Under the pieces are notes generated by a model. The model worked only from the letters and a program-made list of their open reading frames with translations, did not search any database and had not been told where the DNA came from. A program made the translations under genes and the position numbers. From Tritrichomonas musculus (taxonomy: Eukaryota; Parabasalia; Tritrichomonadida; Tritrichomonadidae), in the NCBI GenBank assembly GCA_039105265.1, contig JAPFFF010000003.1, positions 744,001 through 808,000 of the forward strand: a stretch of 64,000 nucleotides of DNA, given 5' to 3'. Positions 30,198-39,908 of this stretch are shown piece by piece; within the stretch, counting starts at the first letter, position 1; each line of letters begins with the position of its first letter.

Positions 30198-33100
30198 TTA
30201 TTTTGGAGTTTTTCCTTTCTTTTTACCACCTGTTTTGAAATATGTGAGATATCCCATGAATGTATTTTTAATTGTATTTTTGCTATCACGACGGCCTTTG
30301 CCTTTCTTCTTCTTTTCCATTTCTAGCCCAAAAGTGGACTGCATTAAATTTTTATTGTTCTGATATTGCTCAGGATCATCAGCCATTTCCTCATAATCAA
30401 ATGCTTTATTTTCATTTACTGGAACTCCATCACCTTCTCTATAAATTCGAACAAGTTCTCTTAGTGATTCTGGATGATAAAATTTGGATGCTTTCTCAAA
30501 GAATTCAACACCTTCTTTTTTCAGATTCAACTTATAAAAATAATGCATACCAAGTATATATGATGCTTTTGGAAATCCTTTATCAGATGATTCTCTGAAA
30601 AGACTTATGGCGCTGTTTTCATCTTTTGGAATCATTCCATATCCCTCTTTAAATATTTTTCCAAATTGGTATTTAGCTTCGGCTTGACCCATTCGAGCTG
30701 ATTCTTTGAAATATTCAATAGCTTTATCCTTGTCCATTTGAACAATTGTTCCTTCCATAAGCATCTTTCCATAATAACACATTGCATTCATATCATGTTG
30801 TTCAGCTGCTTCTTTAAGATAACTAATACCTTTTTGAACGTCTTTTTCAACTCCAACTCCTTTGTAGAAGCAAACGCCTAATCTGCATTTAGTTGCTGGA
30901 TCTTCTTGAGGTGCTTCCAAAAGAAGATTAAAACCTCTTTCTTCATTTTTAATTCTTCCATTTCCTTCCAAATAACACTGTCCCAAGTTGATTTTAGCAT
31001 AAAAATTACCTACAGAAATGGCTTTATCAAATAAATCAGCAGCTTTTGATGGATCTATCTTCACACCAATGCCATTATAATAGCAATAACCAAGATAATT
31101 TATTGCTTTTGGATCTCCTAAATCTGAAGCTTTTTTGATTAATTTGATGCCATTTTTGAGTTCTTCATCACTCTTTTTATTTTCTACATAGTATTTTCCT
31201 AATTCAAACATTGATGGAACGTGCTTCTTATCATCAACGAGCTCTTTGAAAATTAAATATGCTTCATTTACCTTCTTACGTTGGCCTCCAATTCCATACA
31301 TGTAAATGATACCAAGTTCATATGAGCCTTCTGTATGCTTTTCTTTCCGTGTTTGAACCAGCAAAGAGACTGCTTTTGACTGTGTCTTTTTGTCTTTCAA
31401 AAGATATTTGGCAAGTTGAACCTTGGATTCGATATCTTTATCTTCTACCTCTTTAAATAATTCAACTGCCTTTTGTTCATCTAATGGACCTCCGATTCCA
31501 TTCAAATACAAAATGCCTAGTTCAGTTTTTGCCAGTATAATACCTCTATTGGCCGCCTTTTCTATAAGCTCCCTTCCTTTTTGAACGTCTTTTTGGACAT
31601 TAATTCCATTTAGGTAGCATAGACCTAATCGATAATATCCTTGTGAGTCATCTAAATTAACTGCCTTTTCATAGAGTTTAAAGGCTTTAGGAATATCTTG
31701 TCTAGCTCCAATTCCTGTTTCGTAAAGAATTCCTAATTCAGTGAGTGCTTGTGGATGGTTAGTTTTTGCAGCAATTTCAAATAATGATCCTGCTTTCTGT
31801 TTATAAGCGAAGATTTCTCCATTTTGATTGAAAATCATACCTAGTTCATATGCTGCTTGTGGATGTCCCCTCATAGCTGCAATCTTATACAATTTACGAC
31901 TTCGTTCAAGTGTTTCACCAGTAAATTCATCAACTCCTTCTCCATTATGAAGGCAATGAGCCAAAAGGTAGGTTGCATTAATGCATCCATTTGAATGTGC
32001 TGTTTGAAGATACTTAAGTGCTTGAGCTTTATCAACTTCGACACCTTCTCCATTAAGGTAGCATTGGGCCAATAAGTATGTTGAATATGAACTACCAAGC
32101 TCTGATGATTCTTTGAGGAGCTTAATTGCATTCTCTGGATCAGAATCACGTCCTATGCCTTTGAGGATGCAATAAGCATAGTTTCCTGTTGCATCAATAA
32201 TTCCTTTGTTTGAAGCTTGTTCAAAGAGATCTGCAGTTATTTTTTCTGGCTTTTCTGAGGCTTCATCTTCATTGGCAGGATTTTCTAGTTCATGATGAAT
32301 TTCTTTGTTGTTAAGATTGTCTCTATACCATTGTGCTATGCGATATGCTGCACCTGGATGTTGGTCAGAAATGTTGATTAATCTTGAAATGGCTTCATTT
32401 TCATTTTTCTCAAGATTTGTTCGGCCTTCAATATCAGTGCCTTTTAACATGAGTAAAGCATAGCTATATATAGGATCTAATGGGTTTAGACCAGCAGAAT
32501 TTATTCTTGAATAATATGATGCTTTTTGTGCATCTTGTGGAATTATTGTTCCTTCGCTGTATAATTGGCTTAATCTGAATGCAGCACCTAAATGATAACG
32601 TCTTGCAGCTAGAGTAAGCAGATCAATTGCTTTTTTGACATATCGTTTATCATCTTGTGTATGAGAGAGATAAAATTCTGCTAGATTGAACATTCCATCA
32701 AGATATCCAGCCTCTGCTGATAAACTAAAGTATTTATGAGCTTCAAATATGTTTTTTTCTGTACCATTTCCGTTTAAGTAACAAAGACCAATATAATTTT
32801 GTGCAGGAGGGAAATTCTTAGCTTGCAATAAATAATGGAATGCCAATTGATAATCTTGTTTAACAGCAGTTTTTGTTTCTTCTCCGATCGTTTTGATATT
32901 TAAATCTAAATTTTGCGAATTATAATATAATTGGCCAAGGAGAAAGTTTGCTTCTGGGTCGTTCTTTTGTACAATTGTTAACAGTTGAGTAGCAGTGAAA
33001 AGATCCTTTTCAACACCTATTCCATACTGATAACAAAATGATAAAAGTCTAATGGCCGGAGCGTTTTGCTTTCTAGCAGCAATTCTTAGAAGAAGAATTG

Positions 33101-34184
33101 CTTGATCAATATTTTTTTCTGTGCCAAATCCATAAAAATAGCATTTTGCAAGTTCATATGCTATTTCTCCACATTCAAAATTTGTTTCGTGGAGTAATTG
33201 CTCTAAATTCTTTTTAGCTTCGAATTTATCAAAAATTCCATCTATTCCGTAAAGTAATTTTATTGAATCATCAAAGATCTTTTTTTGAGATTTATCTAAT
33301 TTAGCCGAAGTTACAATTTGGTTAAGTTTTTCAAGTATTGTCAATGTATTTGCTCTATTGGCTGGGGAAATTTGAAGCATGCTCATAATGAGGTCATTAA
33401 ATTGATAAGAATATTGATCTGGAATATTTGGATGCTTTTCTGTTTGAGCCAATTCACGATATTCAACATCACTTTTCTTACTGTTGCAAGCTCTGTAAAA
33501 AACAACACCAACTGAATAAATATCAACAAGAAAATCATATTTTCCATCATAAAGGTGAGGTGTCTGAATTTCTGGAGCAGCATTATAATCTGATCCTTGA
33601 AATCCGGTATACTGCTTAGTAGAATCATTTTTTTCTAATTGAGATACCGTACCAAAATCTGCAAGTTTAGCATTTCCGAATTTATTCAATAATATGTTTT
33701 CTGCTTTAATATCACGATGCATATTTTTGTTAAAGTTGAGAAATTGTATGGCTTGAATTATTTGATAAATAAATTTCACCAATATTATTTCTTCGATTGA
33801 TTTTCTTGCTTTTATGTATTTATCCAAATCACCATTTTCTCCAAACTCTATTATCAAGCAATATACTTCAGAGCCAATTTCGAATTTCATTGGTTGATCT
33901 TTTTCTGCTTTTGCTCGTTCATTCATATCTTCGTCAGCTGTTGTTATATAATATCCAAGGAGTTTAATAATGTTTTTATGCTTGGAACGATAAAGAAATA
34001 GTATTTCTGATTCTGTTTTATAATCTCTTCTTGTTGTTTTCCTGCAAACAAGTTTGTTGTTATCTTCTGTATCTTGGCAAAGTTCTGCGAAACCAAAAGT
34101 GCCTCTTCCAAGATATTTTACAGGCTTAAAACGTTTATTTCCATCACCTGAAATAGGTGTAACTAACTGCTCAAAACCAAACAT
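30198..34184 (-). CDS. protein kinase fused to many Sel1 repeats
   Basis: From the Met at 34184 the protein has about 1328 residues. The N-terminal kinase has Gly-loop GRGTFG, a Lys in LVCRK, MHRDIKAENILL, ADFGTV and AAPEI, so the catalytic residues look intact. More than twenty Sel1-like repeats (A..G.......LG..Y..G.GV..D) follow. A Gly/Lys-rich basic tail ends the protein. The frame stays open upstream to 34394, adding 70 residues with a hydrophobic stretch. I prefer 34184 because the added part overlaps a non-coding inverted repeat shared with 39570-39690, and the kinase begins soon after. The design suggests a kinase using Sel1 repeats to hold partners, in the cytoplasm. Confidence 0.85.
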   Translation of the reverse strand: MFGFEQLVTPISGDGNKRFKPVKYLGRGTFGFAELCQDTEDNNKLVCRKTTRRDYKTESEILFLYRSKHKNIIKLLGYYITTADEDMNERAKAEKDQPMKFEIGSEVYCLIIEFGENGDLDKYIKARKSIEEIILVKFIYQIIQAIQFLNFNKNMHRDIKAENILLNKFGNAKLADFGTVSQLEKNDSTKQYTGFQGSDYNAAPEIQTPHLYDGKYDFLVDIYSVGVVFYRACNSKKSDVEYRELAQTEKHPNIPDQYSYQFNDLIMSMLQISPANRANTLTILEKLNQIVTSAKLDKSQKKIFDDSIKLLYGIDGIFDKFEAKKNLEQLLHETNFECGEIAYELAKCYFYGFGTEKNIDQAILLLRIAARKQNAPAIRLLSFCYQYGIGVEKDLFTATQLLTIVQKNDPEANFLLGQLYYNSQNLDLNIKTIGEETKTAVKQDYQLAFHYLLQAKNFPPAQNYIGLCYLNGNGTEKNIFEAHKYFSLSAEAGYLDGMFNLAEFYLSHTQDDKRYVKKAIDLLTLAARRYHLGAAFRLSQLYSEGTIIPQDAQKASYYSRINSAGLNPLDPIYSYALLMLKGTDIEGRTNLEKNENEAISRLINISDQHPGAAYRIAQWYRDNLNNKEIHHELENPANEDEASEKPEKITADLFEQASNKGIIDATGNYAYCILKGIGRDSDPENAIKLLKESSELGSSYSTYLLAQCYLNGEGVEVDKAQALKYLQTAHSNGCINATYLLAHCLHNGEGVDEFTGETLERSRKLYKIAAMRGHPQAAYELGMIFNQNGEIFAYKQKAGSLFEIAAKTNHPQALTELGILYETGIGARQDIPKAFKLYEKAVNLDDSQGYYRLGLCYLNGINVQKDVQKGRELIEKAANRGIILAKTELGILYLNGIGGPLDEQKAVELFKEVEDKDIESKVQLAKYLLKDKKTQSKAVSLLVQTRKEKHTEGSYELGIIYMYGIGGQRKKVNEAYLIFKELVDDKKHVPSMFELGKYYVENKKSDEELKNGIKLIKKASDLGDPKAINYLGYCYYNGIGVKIDPSKAADLFDKAISVGNFYAKINLGQCYLEGNGRIKNEERGFNLLLEAPQEDPATKCRLGVCFYKGVGVEKDVQKGISYLKEAAEQHDMNAMCYYGKMLMEGTIVQMDKDKAIEYFKESARMGQAEAKYQFGKIFKEGYGMIPKDENSAISLFRESSDKGFPKASYILGMHYFYKLNLKKEGVEFFEKASKFYHPESLRELVRIYREGDGVPVNENKAFDYEEMADDPEQYQNNKNLMQSTFGLEMEKKKKGKGRRDSKNTIKNTFMGYLTYFKTGGKKKGKTPK

Positions 34185-35028
34185 GAAATGATATGAAAAA
34201 GTTATTTGATTTATACAAACAGAAAAAACATTGAACATTTGAAAGGAAATATATACGACACAAATTGTTTTGAGAAAAATAATCATAAAGACAGAAAAAT
34301 TACAGTTTATTGATTGAATTCTTCGGTGTTTTTCAGAATATATTTCATTTTCTATTTTTTCTTTTCTTTTTTTCTGCATGTTTTTAACAAGCATTTGATA
34401 AATTGCTATTTATTTGTGATTCGTTTTTAATTCAAAAAATAAGATGAATGACTCAATTATTTCAAATATAGATAAACTTTTTATTTGAAAAACTTTTTAA
34501 AATAATGATAGTTTGTTTTTATTTTAGAGATAATAATATATTATTTTACTTTATTTGCTTCCATGTAAAAGTTTATATTTTGTGAAAAAGTTTAGTTTTT
34601 CGGATTATTATTATAGCTTTGAAAAGCTGACTTGCTAACTTTAATCATGTTAATTTGATATAAAAGCAATTATATATTAATTTTATTTATTAAACAAAAC
34701 AATAATATTTTTTTTAATTTAATTTTTTTGTCTGAAAAATTGACCATATTTCATAGTCTTGTTTTTCATTCAATTTTCAAAATAGAAAAAAGATGAATTA
34801 TTTTATGAATGTGCTATTATTAATAAAAATGTTTTATATATGTACTTTCAAGCACTAAATGATAATTTTTAATGATTCATTTAATTTTTGAATGAATCAT
34901 ATAATTTATTTAAATGAATCATTCAAAATTGAATGCTTTCCTCAGAATCATTCAAAATTAAATGATTAATTTTTTAAATATAAAATATTTTTTGTGAAGT
35001 TTAATCGTCTTTTTTTGTTAAAAAAAAT
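34185..35028. promoter_or_regulatory. spacer with ATGAATCAT-type palindromes
   Basis: This lies upstream of the first actin-like gene and the kinase-Sel1 gene. At 34870-34970 are four near-palindromic words of the type ATGATTCAT or TGAATCATTC, 60-160 bases before the actin ATG. The same cluster occurs upstream of the mirror-image gene (39110-39215), so it was copied with it. It may be a control element. Confidence 0.35.
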
Positions 35029-36340
35029 ATGTCTGAAGAAAATATACCAATTGTAATTGACAATGGATCTGGCTTCACTAAAGCAGGATTTGCAGGAGAA
35101 GAAAGTCCACGTTCCGTTTTCCCATCAATTGTTGGACATCCAAATTATGTTGCTTCAATTATAGGAGCAAAAAACAAAGATTCATATGTTGGAGATGAAG
35201 CAGTAGCTAAGAGTGGAACTCTCAATCTTAAATATCCAATTGAACATGGAATTATTGCAAATTGGGAAGATATTGAAACAATTTGGCATCATACGTTTTA
35301 TAACGAACTTAGAACTGATCCTGCTGAGCATACAGTGCTTTTAACAGAAAAACCAATGAATACAGATAAAAATCGAGAAAAGATGATTCAAATTATGTTT
35401 GAAACTTTCAATGTTCCAGGTTTTTATCTCGAAATGCAAGAAGTCCTTTCCCTTTATTCAACGAAACGACCAACAGGAGTTGTTGTTGAATCAGGAGAAA
35501 GCATGACTGACGTCGTTGCAATCAAAGATGGACATCCAATCAAACAATCGATAATTACCATCCCACTTGGTGGTTGTGATGTTACGGTTTGGCTCAACAA
35601 AATATTAGGAGACATATTAATGAAATTAGATCGATGGAAAACTACGGTAAATTGTTATAGTTGCAATGATATAAAAGAAAAATGCGCATATGTTGCTCTT
35701 GATTACGACAAAGAACTTTTTGAATCAAAATCTTCTCATAAGCTTGATAAGATTTATAAATATCCTAATAACGGAGAACAAATTACTTTAAATGATGAGT
35801 CTTTCCGTGCACCTGAAATTATGTTCAAGCCACATATGAATGGTTTCGAATTTGATGGTGTTGACACATGCGTTTTTAATTCAATCAATAAATGTGATAA
35901 AGAAATCCAAAAAGATCTTTATTCAAATATAATAACTTCTGGTGGTAACACATTATTCCCTGGCTTTCAAGAACGTTTGGAATTAGAAATTAAAAAAGTT
36001 GCACCTGAAGGAATCAATGTACAAGTTACAAGAGCAGAAGCGAAATATCCTGTTTGGAGAGGAGGATCACTTCTTGCATCAAGTTCATCATTTCCATCAA
36101 ATGTCATCTTACAAGACATGTATAATGATGTTGGACCAGAGATTATTAATCGAAAAAGAAATGAAATTTAAATCAATTATTCGATTCTCAATAGTTTAAA
36201 TTGAATTTATTAATTTTAAAGATTTAATTACATTGAAATCAAAATCAAACTCACAATTATTATCTAAATCAGAATAAACATTATACAAGCAAAATTAGAT
36301 ATGTTTTTATTAATCTTGATCATATATAATCTCATAAATC
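34225..36340 (+). repeat. left arm of large inverted repeat
   Basis: This arm contains the first actin-like gene with its 5' and 3' flanks. Its reverse complement is found at about 37735-39690. Matching runs from the GAACATTTG segment near 34235 to the GATATGTTTTT segment near 36300. A block at about 34520-34740 is unmatched. Edges are approximate. Confidence 0.8.
35029..36171 (+). CDS. divergent actin-like protein (copy 1)
   Basis: The 380-residue protein is actin-related along its full length: VIDNGSGFTKAGFAGEESPR, KDSYVGDEA, IEHGIIANWEDIETIWHHTF, QIMFETFN, SGGNTLFPG and WRGGSLLASSS. The phosphate-1 loop (DNGSG) and the Lys after it are present. In the phosphate-2 loop the usual DSGDGVTH reads ESGESMTD, so the metal-linked Asp154, Asp157 and the hydrolysis-linked His161 are all replaced. 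The normal C-terminal end is also changed. It may bind nucleotide but hydrolyse it poorly or not at all. It is a lineage-specific actin paralogue or Arp, not conventional actin. Confidence 0.9.
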   Translation: MSEENIPIVIDNGSGFTKAGFAGEESPRSVFPSIVGHPNYVASIIGAKNKDSYVGDEAVAKSGTLNLKYPIEHGIIANWEDIETIWHHTFYNELRTDPAEHTVLLTEKPMNTDKNREKMIQIMFETFNVPGFYLEMQEVLSLYSTKRPTGVVVESGESMTDVVAIKDGHPIKQSIITIPLGGCDVTVWLNKILGDILMKLDRWKTTVNCYSCNDIKEKCAYVALDYDKELFESKSSHKLDKIYKYPNNGEQITLNDESFRAPEIMFKPHMNGFEFDGVDTCVFNSINKCDKEIQKDLYSNIITSGGNTLFPGFQERLELEIKKVAPEGINVQVTRAEAKYPVWRGGSLLASSSSFPSNVILQDMYNDVGPEIINRKRNEI

Positions 36341-37907
36341 AAGCAACTATTATAAAATGATAATAAAAGATAAATTATTAACAATATTTTCTTAGTCAGC
36401 TTTCGTTCACACTACATTCCATAGATATGAGTGATTCAGAATTCAAATTGTCAATAAATTAATAAAATAATTAGCATTATTAGAAAAAAATAGCTGTCAT
36501 TTTAACAGTATATCACAATTGTTGTCATTAATAAGTTTCCATACAACAAATATATATGGAAAATGACGGATGTATAATAATGCTGTGTATAAGATTCATT
36601 GATTCCAAAAAAGAGAAGGAATATATATATAAAAATCAATTCAATTCTACCAACTTTTCCTATATAATCAACTATTATTTTCAATTGACTGCTTTGTCTT
36701 GTTTTCTCATTCAATTTATACCGATGTAATAAGAATCCTTCCAAAAAGAACTATGTTCATAATTTCATATCAAGCATGAAAAGAAAAAGAATGCATTCAC
36801 TAGAAATATCAATTTGCCTAAAATTGTCAGTATGAAATAAGTGAAAAAACAAAAACTTGTTTTCATAGACTTTCATTTTAACTATTAAAAAAGACTTAAT
36901 TTTCTAATATATGTTATAAAGCTTTTTTGTTATGATTTTAAAATAATAAAAAAGACAAAGACGATTTTTGATTAAAATTTATTTTAATAAAAAAAAAATT
37001 CTTTCAAATAATTGATTGAAATTTTTTTCCATATTCAAAAATTGAGAAAATTTTTTTTCGCTTTGATTCAATATTGAAGATTTTTTTTTTGAAAGAAAAA
37101 ACAAGACATTGAAAATGATTCAATATTTGAATGGTACTTTTTTCAATTAACACAAAAATGAATTAATGCATACTCGGTTCAAAAATAGAGATTTTTAATC
37201 CTATTAAAATATAAATGTTAGCAAATGAAATAGAAAGCATGACAATGAAATATGGTTTAATCTGGTTGAGTATAACAAAAATATTATAATCATATATTTT
37301 TAATACTCAAAATTATTATATTCTCTTTAGAAAAAATAAAAGAATATAACCATAATTATTTTGTAATCAAGAATTACAAAACTGAAATTGATGTGAGATC
37401 ATTCAATTTTCTTTTTCCTAATGCAGAAAAGTTAAAATTAAATGCAATTATGGACATAGTTCTTTTTGGAAGGATTCTTATTACATCTGTATAAATTAAA
37501 ATTAAATGCAATTATGGACATAGTTCTTTTTGGAAGGATTCTTATACAGGTATATCACAATTGTTGACAGTCACTTACAATTTGGATCATGAATAACTCA
37601 TTTATATGGAATGCAGCGTGAGCCAAAGCTGATTAGGAAAATGCTGTTAATTATATATGTTTTATTATAATTTTATAAAAATTGTTTGATTTAGCATCAT
37701 TCAAAAAAAAAAAAAAAAAAAATTATGAGGTTATACAAGATCATGATTAATAAATATATAAAATAGGACAAAAACATATCAAATTGTGCTTGTATAATGT
37801 TTATTCTGATTTAGATAATAATTGTGAGTTTGATTTTTGATTTCAATGTAATTAAATCTTTAAAATTAATAAATTCAATTTAAACTATTGAGAATCGAAT
37901 AATTGAT
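36172..37907. other. spacer at the centre of the actin palindrome
   Basis: No gene is seen. The two genes converge on this spacer. Parts of it are also inverted copies: 36711-36770 against 37440-37500 (both contain AAGAATCCTTCCAAAAAGAA or its complement). A TATATCACAATTGTTG word occurs in direct orientation at about 36509 and 37552. A run of about 19 A lies near 37705. Confidence 0.6.
37435..37555. repeat. tandem duplication, about 62-bp unit
   Basis: A segment with ATTATGGACATAGTTCTTTT followed by TGGAAGGATTCTTAT occurs twice in direct orientation, about 62 bases apart. The mirror side (near 36730) has one copy, so duplication followed the inversion event. Confidence 0.75.
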
Positions 37908-39690
37908 TTAAATTTCATTTCTTTTTCGATTAATAATCTCTGGTCCAACATCATTATACATGTCTTGTAAGATGACATTTGATGGAAATGATGAACTTGA
38001 TGCAAGAAGTGATCCTCCTCTCCAAACAGGATATTTCGCTTCTGCTCTTGTAACTTGTACATTGATTCCTTCAGGTGCAACTTTTTTAATTTCTAATTCC
38101 AAACGTTCTTGAAAGCCAGGGAATAATGTGTTACCACCAGAAGTTATTATATTTGAATAAAGATCTTTTTGGATTTCTTTATCACATTTATTGATTGAAT
38201 TAAAAACGCATGTGTCAACACCATCAAATTCGAAACCATTCATATGTGGCTTGAACATAATTTCAGGTGCACGGAAAGACTCATCATTTAAAGTAATTTG
38301 TTCTCCGTTATTAGGATATTTATAAATCTTATCAAGCTTATGAGAAGCTTTTGATTCAAAAAGTTCTTTGTCGTAATCAAGAGCAACATATGCGCATTTT
38401 TCTTTTATATCATTGCAACTATAACAATTTACCGTAGTTTTCCATCGATCTAATTTCATTAATATGTCTCCTAATATTTTGTTGAGCCAAACCGTAACAT
38501 CACAACCACCAAGTGGGATGGTAATTATCGATTGTTTGATTGGATGTCCATCTTTGATTGCAACGACGTCAGTCATGCTTTCTCCTGATTCAACAACAAC
38601 TCCTGTTGGTCGTTTCGTTGAATAAAGGGAAAGGACTTCTTGCATTTCGAGATAAAAACCTGGAGCATTGAAAGTTTCAAACATAATTTGAATCATCTTT
38701 TCTCGATTTTTATCTGTGTTCATTGGTTTTTCTGTTAAAAGCACTGTATGCTCAGCAGGATCAGTTCTAAGTTCGTTATAAAACGTATGATGCCAAATTG
38801 TTTCAATATCTTCCCAATTTGCAATAATTCCATGTTCAATTGGATATTTAAGATTGAGAGTTCCACTCTTAGCTGCTGCTTCATCTCCAACATATGAATC
38901 TTTTTTTTTTGTTCCTATAATTGAAGCAACATAATTTGGATGTCCAACAATTGATGGGAAAACGGAACGTGGACTTTCTTCTCCTGCAAATCCTGCTTTA
39001 GTGAAGCCAGATCCATTGTCAATTACAATTGGTATATTTTCTTCAGACATATTTTTTTTAACAAAAAAAGACGATTAAACTTCACAAAAAATATTTTATA
39101 TTTAAAAAATTAATCATTTAATTTTGAATGATTCTGAGGAAAGCATTCAATTTTGAATGATTCATTTAAATAAATTATATGATTCATTCAAAAATTAAAA
39201 GAATCATTAAAAATTATCATTTAGTGCTTGAAAGTACATATATAAAACATTTTTATTAATAATAGCACATTCATAAAATAATTCAACTTTTTTCTATTTT
39301 GAAAATTGAATGAAAAACAAGACTATGAAATATGGCCAATTGTTTTGAAAAAAAAAAAGTTTATTTATGAAGCATTTTTTATTGAAAAAGTTTATTTATG
39401 ATTATGAAATATGGCCAATTGTTTTGAAAAAAAAGTTTATTTATGATTATTTTTTGATATATTGACTTATTCATTTAATTTTTTGAATTAAAAACAAATT
39501 TTAAAGAAATAACAAATTTCAAATGCTTGTTAAAAACAAATAAAGAAAATTGAAAATTAAATAATTTCCGAAAAACACCGATGAATTGATTCAAATAAAC
39601 TGTAATTATTCTGTCATCATGATTATTTTTCTCAAAACGATTTGTGTCATAAATATTTTCTTGCAAATGTTCAATATTCTCCTATTAAAA
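37735..39690 (-). repeat. right arm of large inverted repeat
   Basis: This is the mirror copy of 34225-36340, containing the second actin-like gene. It carries its own small tandem duplication at about 39325-39440 (a unit with GAAATATGGCCAATTGTTTT). Confidence 0.8.
37908..39050 (-). CDS. divergent actin-like protein (copy 2)
   Basis: The 380-residue protein is nearly identical to copy 1. I count five amino-acid differences (Ala to Thr and Asn to Lys after IIG, Val to Ala in GDEA, Val to Ala after FN, and Ser to Ala before SHK). The same altered phosphate-2 loop ESGESMTD is present. The gene faces copy 1 tail to tail across a 1.7-kb spacer. Such similarity indicates a recent duplication or continuing gene conversion. 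Both frames are intact, so both may be expressed. Confidence 0.9.
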   Translation of the reverse strand: MSEENIPIVIDNGSGFTKAGFAGEESPRSVFPSIVGHPNYVASIIGTKKKDSYVGDEAAAKSGTLNLKYPIEHGIIANWEDIETIWHHTFYNELRTDPAEHTVLLTEKPMNTDKNREKMIQIMFETFNAPGFYLEMQEVLSLYSTKRPTGVVVESGESMTDVVAIKDGHPIKQSIITIPLGGCDVTVWLNKILGDILMKLDRWKTTVNCYSCNDIKEKCAYVALDYDKELFESKASHKLDKIYKYPNNGEQITLNDESFRAPEIMFKPHMNGFEFDGVDTCVFNSINKCDKEIQKDLYSNIITSGGNTLFPGFQERLELEIKKVAPEGINVQVTRAEAKYPVWRGGSLLASSSSFPSNVILQDMYNDVGPEIINRKRNEI

Positions 39691-39908
39691 TCAAATCATA
39701 TAATATTTTTGATATAGAATAAGAAGTTATAATCTTCGACGTTTTTTGTAATGGAATATCTTTTCATTTAAAATTAAAATGGAATATATATAGTTGAACC
39801 TTATCAAAAATGAACTTCACATAACTTAAGTTATTTTCTAATTGAGAAGAAAAAGTTATGTGAATCAAAAAAAGTTTTATCGCAATTGAAATATTGGCCA
39901 AATAATCA
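39051..39908. other. spacer with tandem repeat, head-to-head genes
   Basis: This lies between copy 2 (minus) and the third actin-like gene (plus). It contains the ATGAATCAT-type cluster of copy 2, a tandem duplication near 39325-39440, and the outer end of the inverted repeat. A 63-codon minus-strand frame (39666-39475) matches the translated flank at 34240 in part, which suggests a shared decayed coding piece of unknown origin. Confidence 0.5.

Noticed and set aside
34185-34394. 70-residue N-terminal extension of the kinase-Sel1 gene with a hydrophobic stretch
   Set aside because: The DNA is shared with a non-coding inverted repeat at 39570-39690 and the kinase has a good Met at 34184, so the hydrophobic stretch is probably not a real membrane anchor.
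35999-36199. 66-codon plus-strand frame inside the first actin-like gene, mirrored at 37880-38080
   Set aside because: It overlaps the actin frame, which has clear family similarity; the identical shadow in the mirror copy is expected from the inverted repeat.
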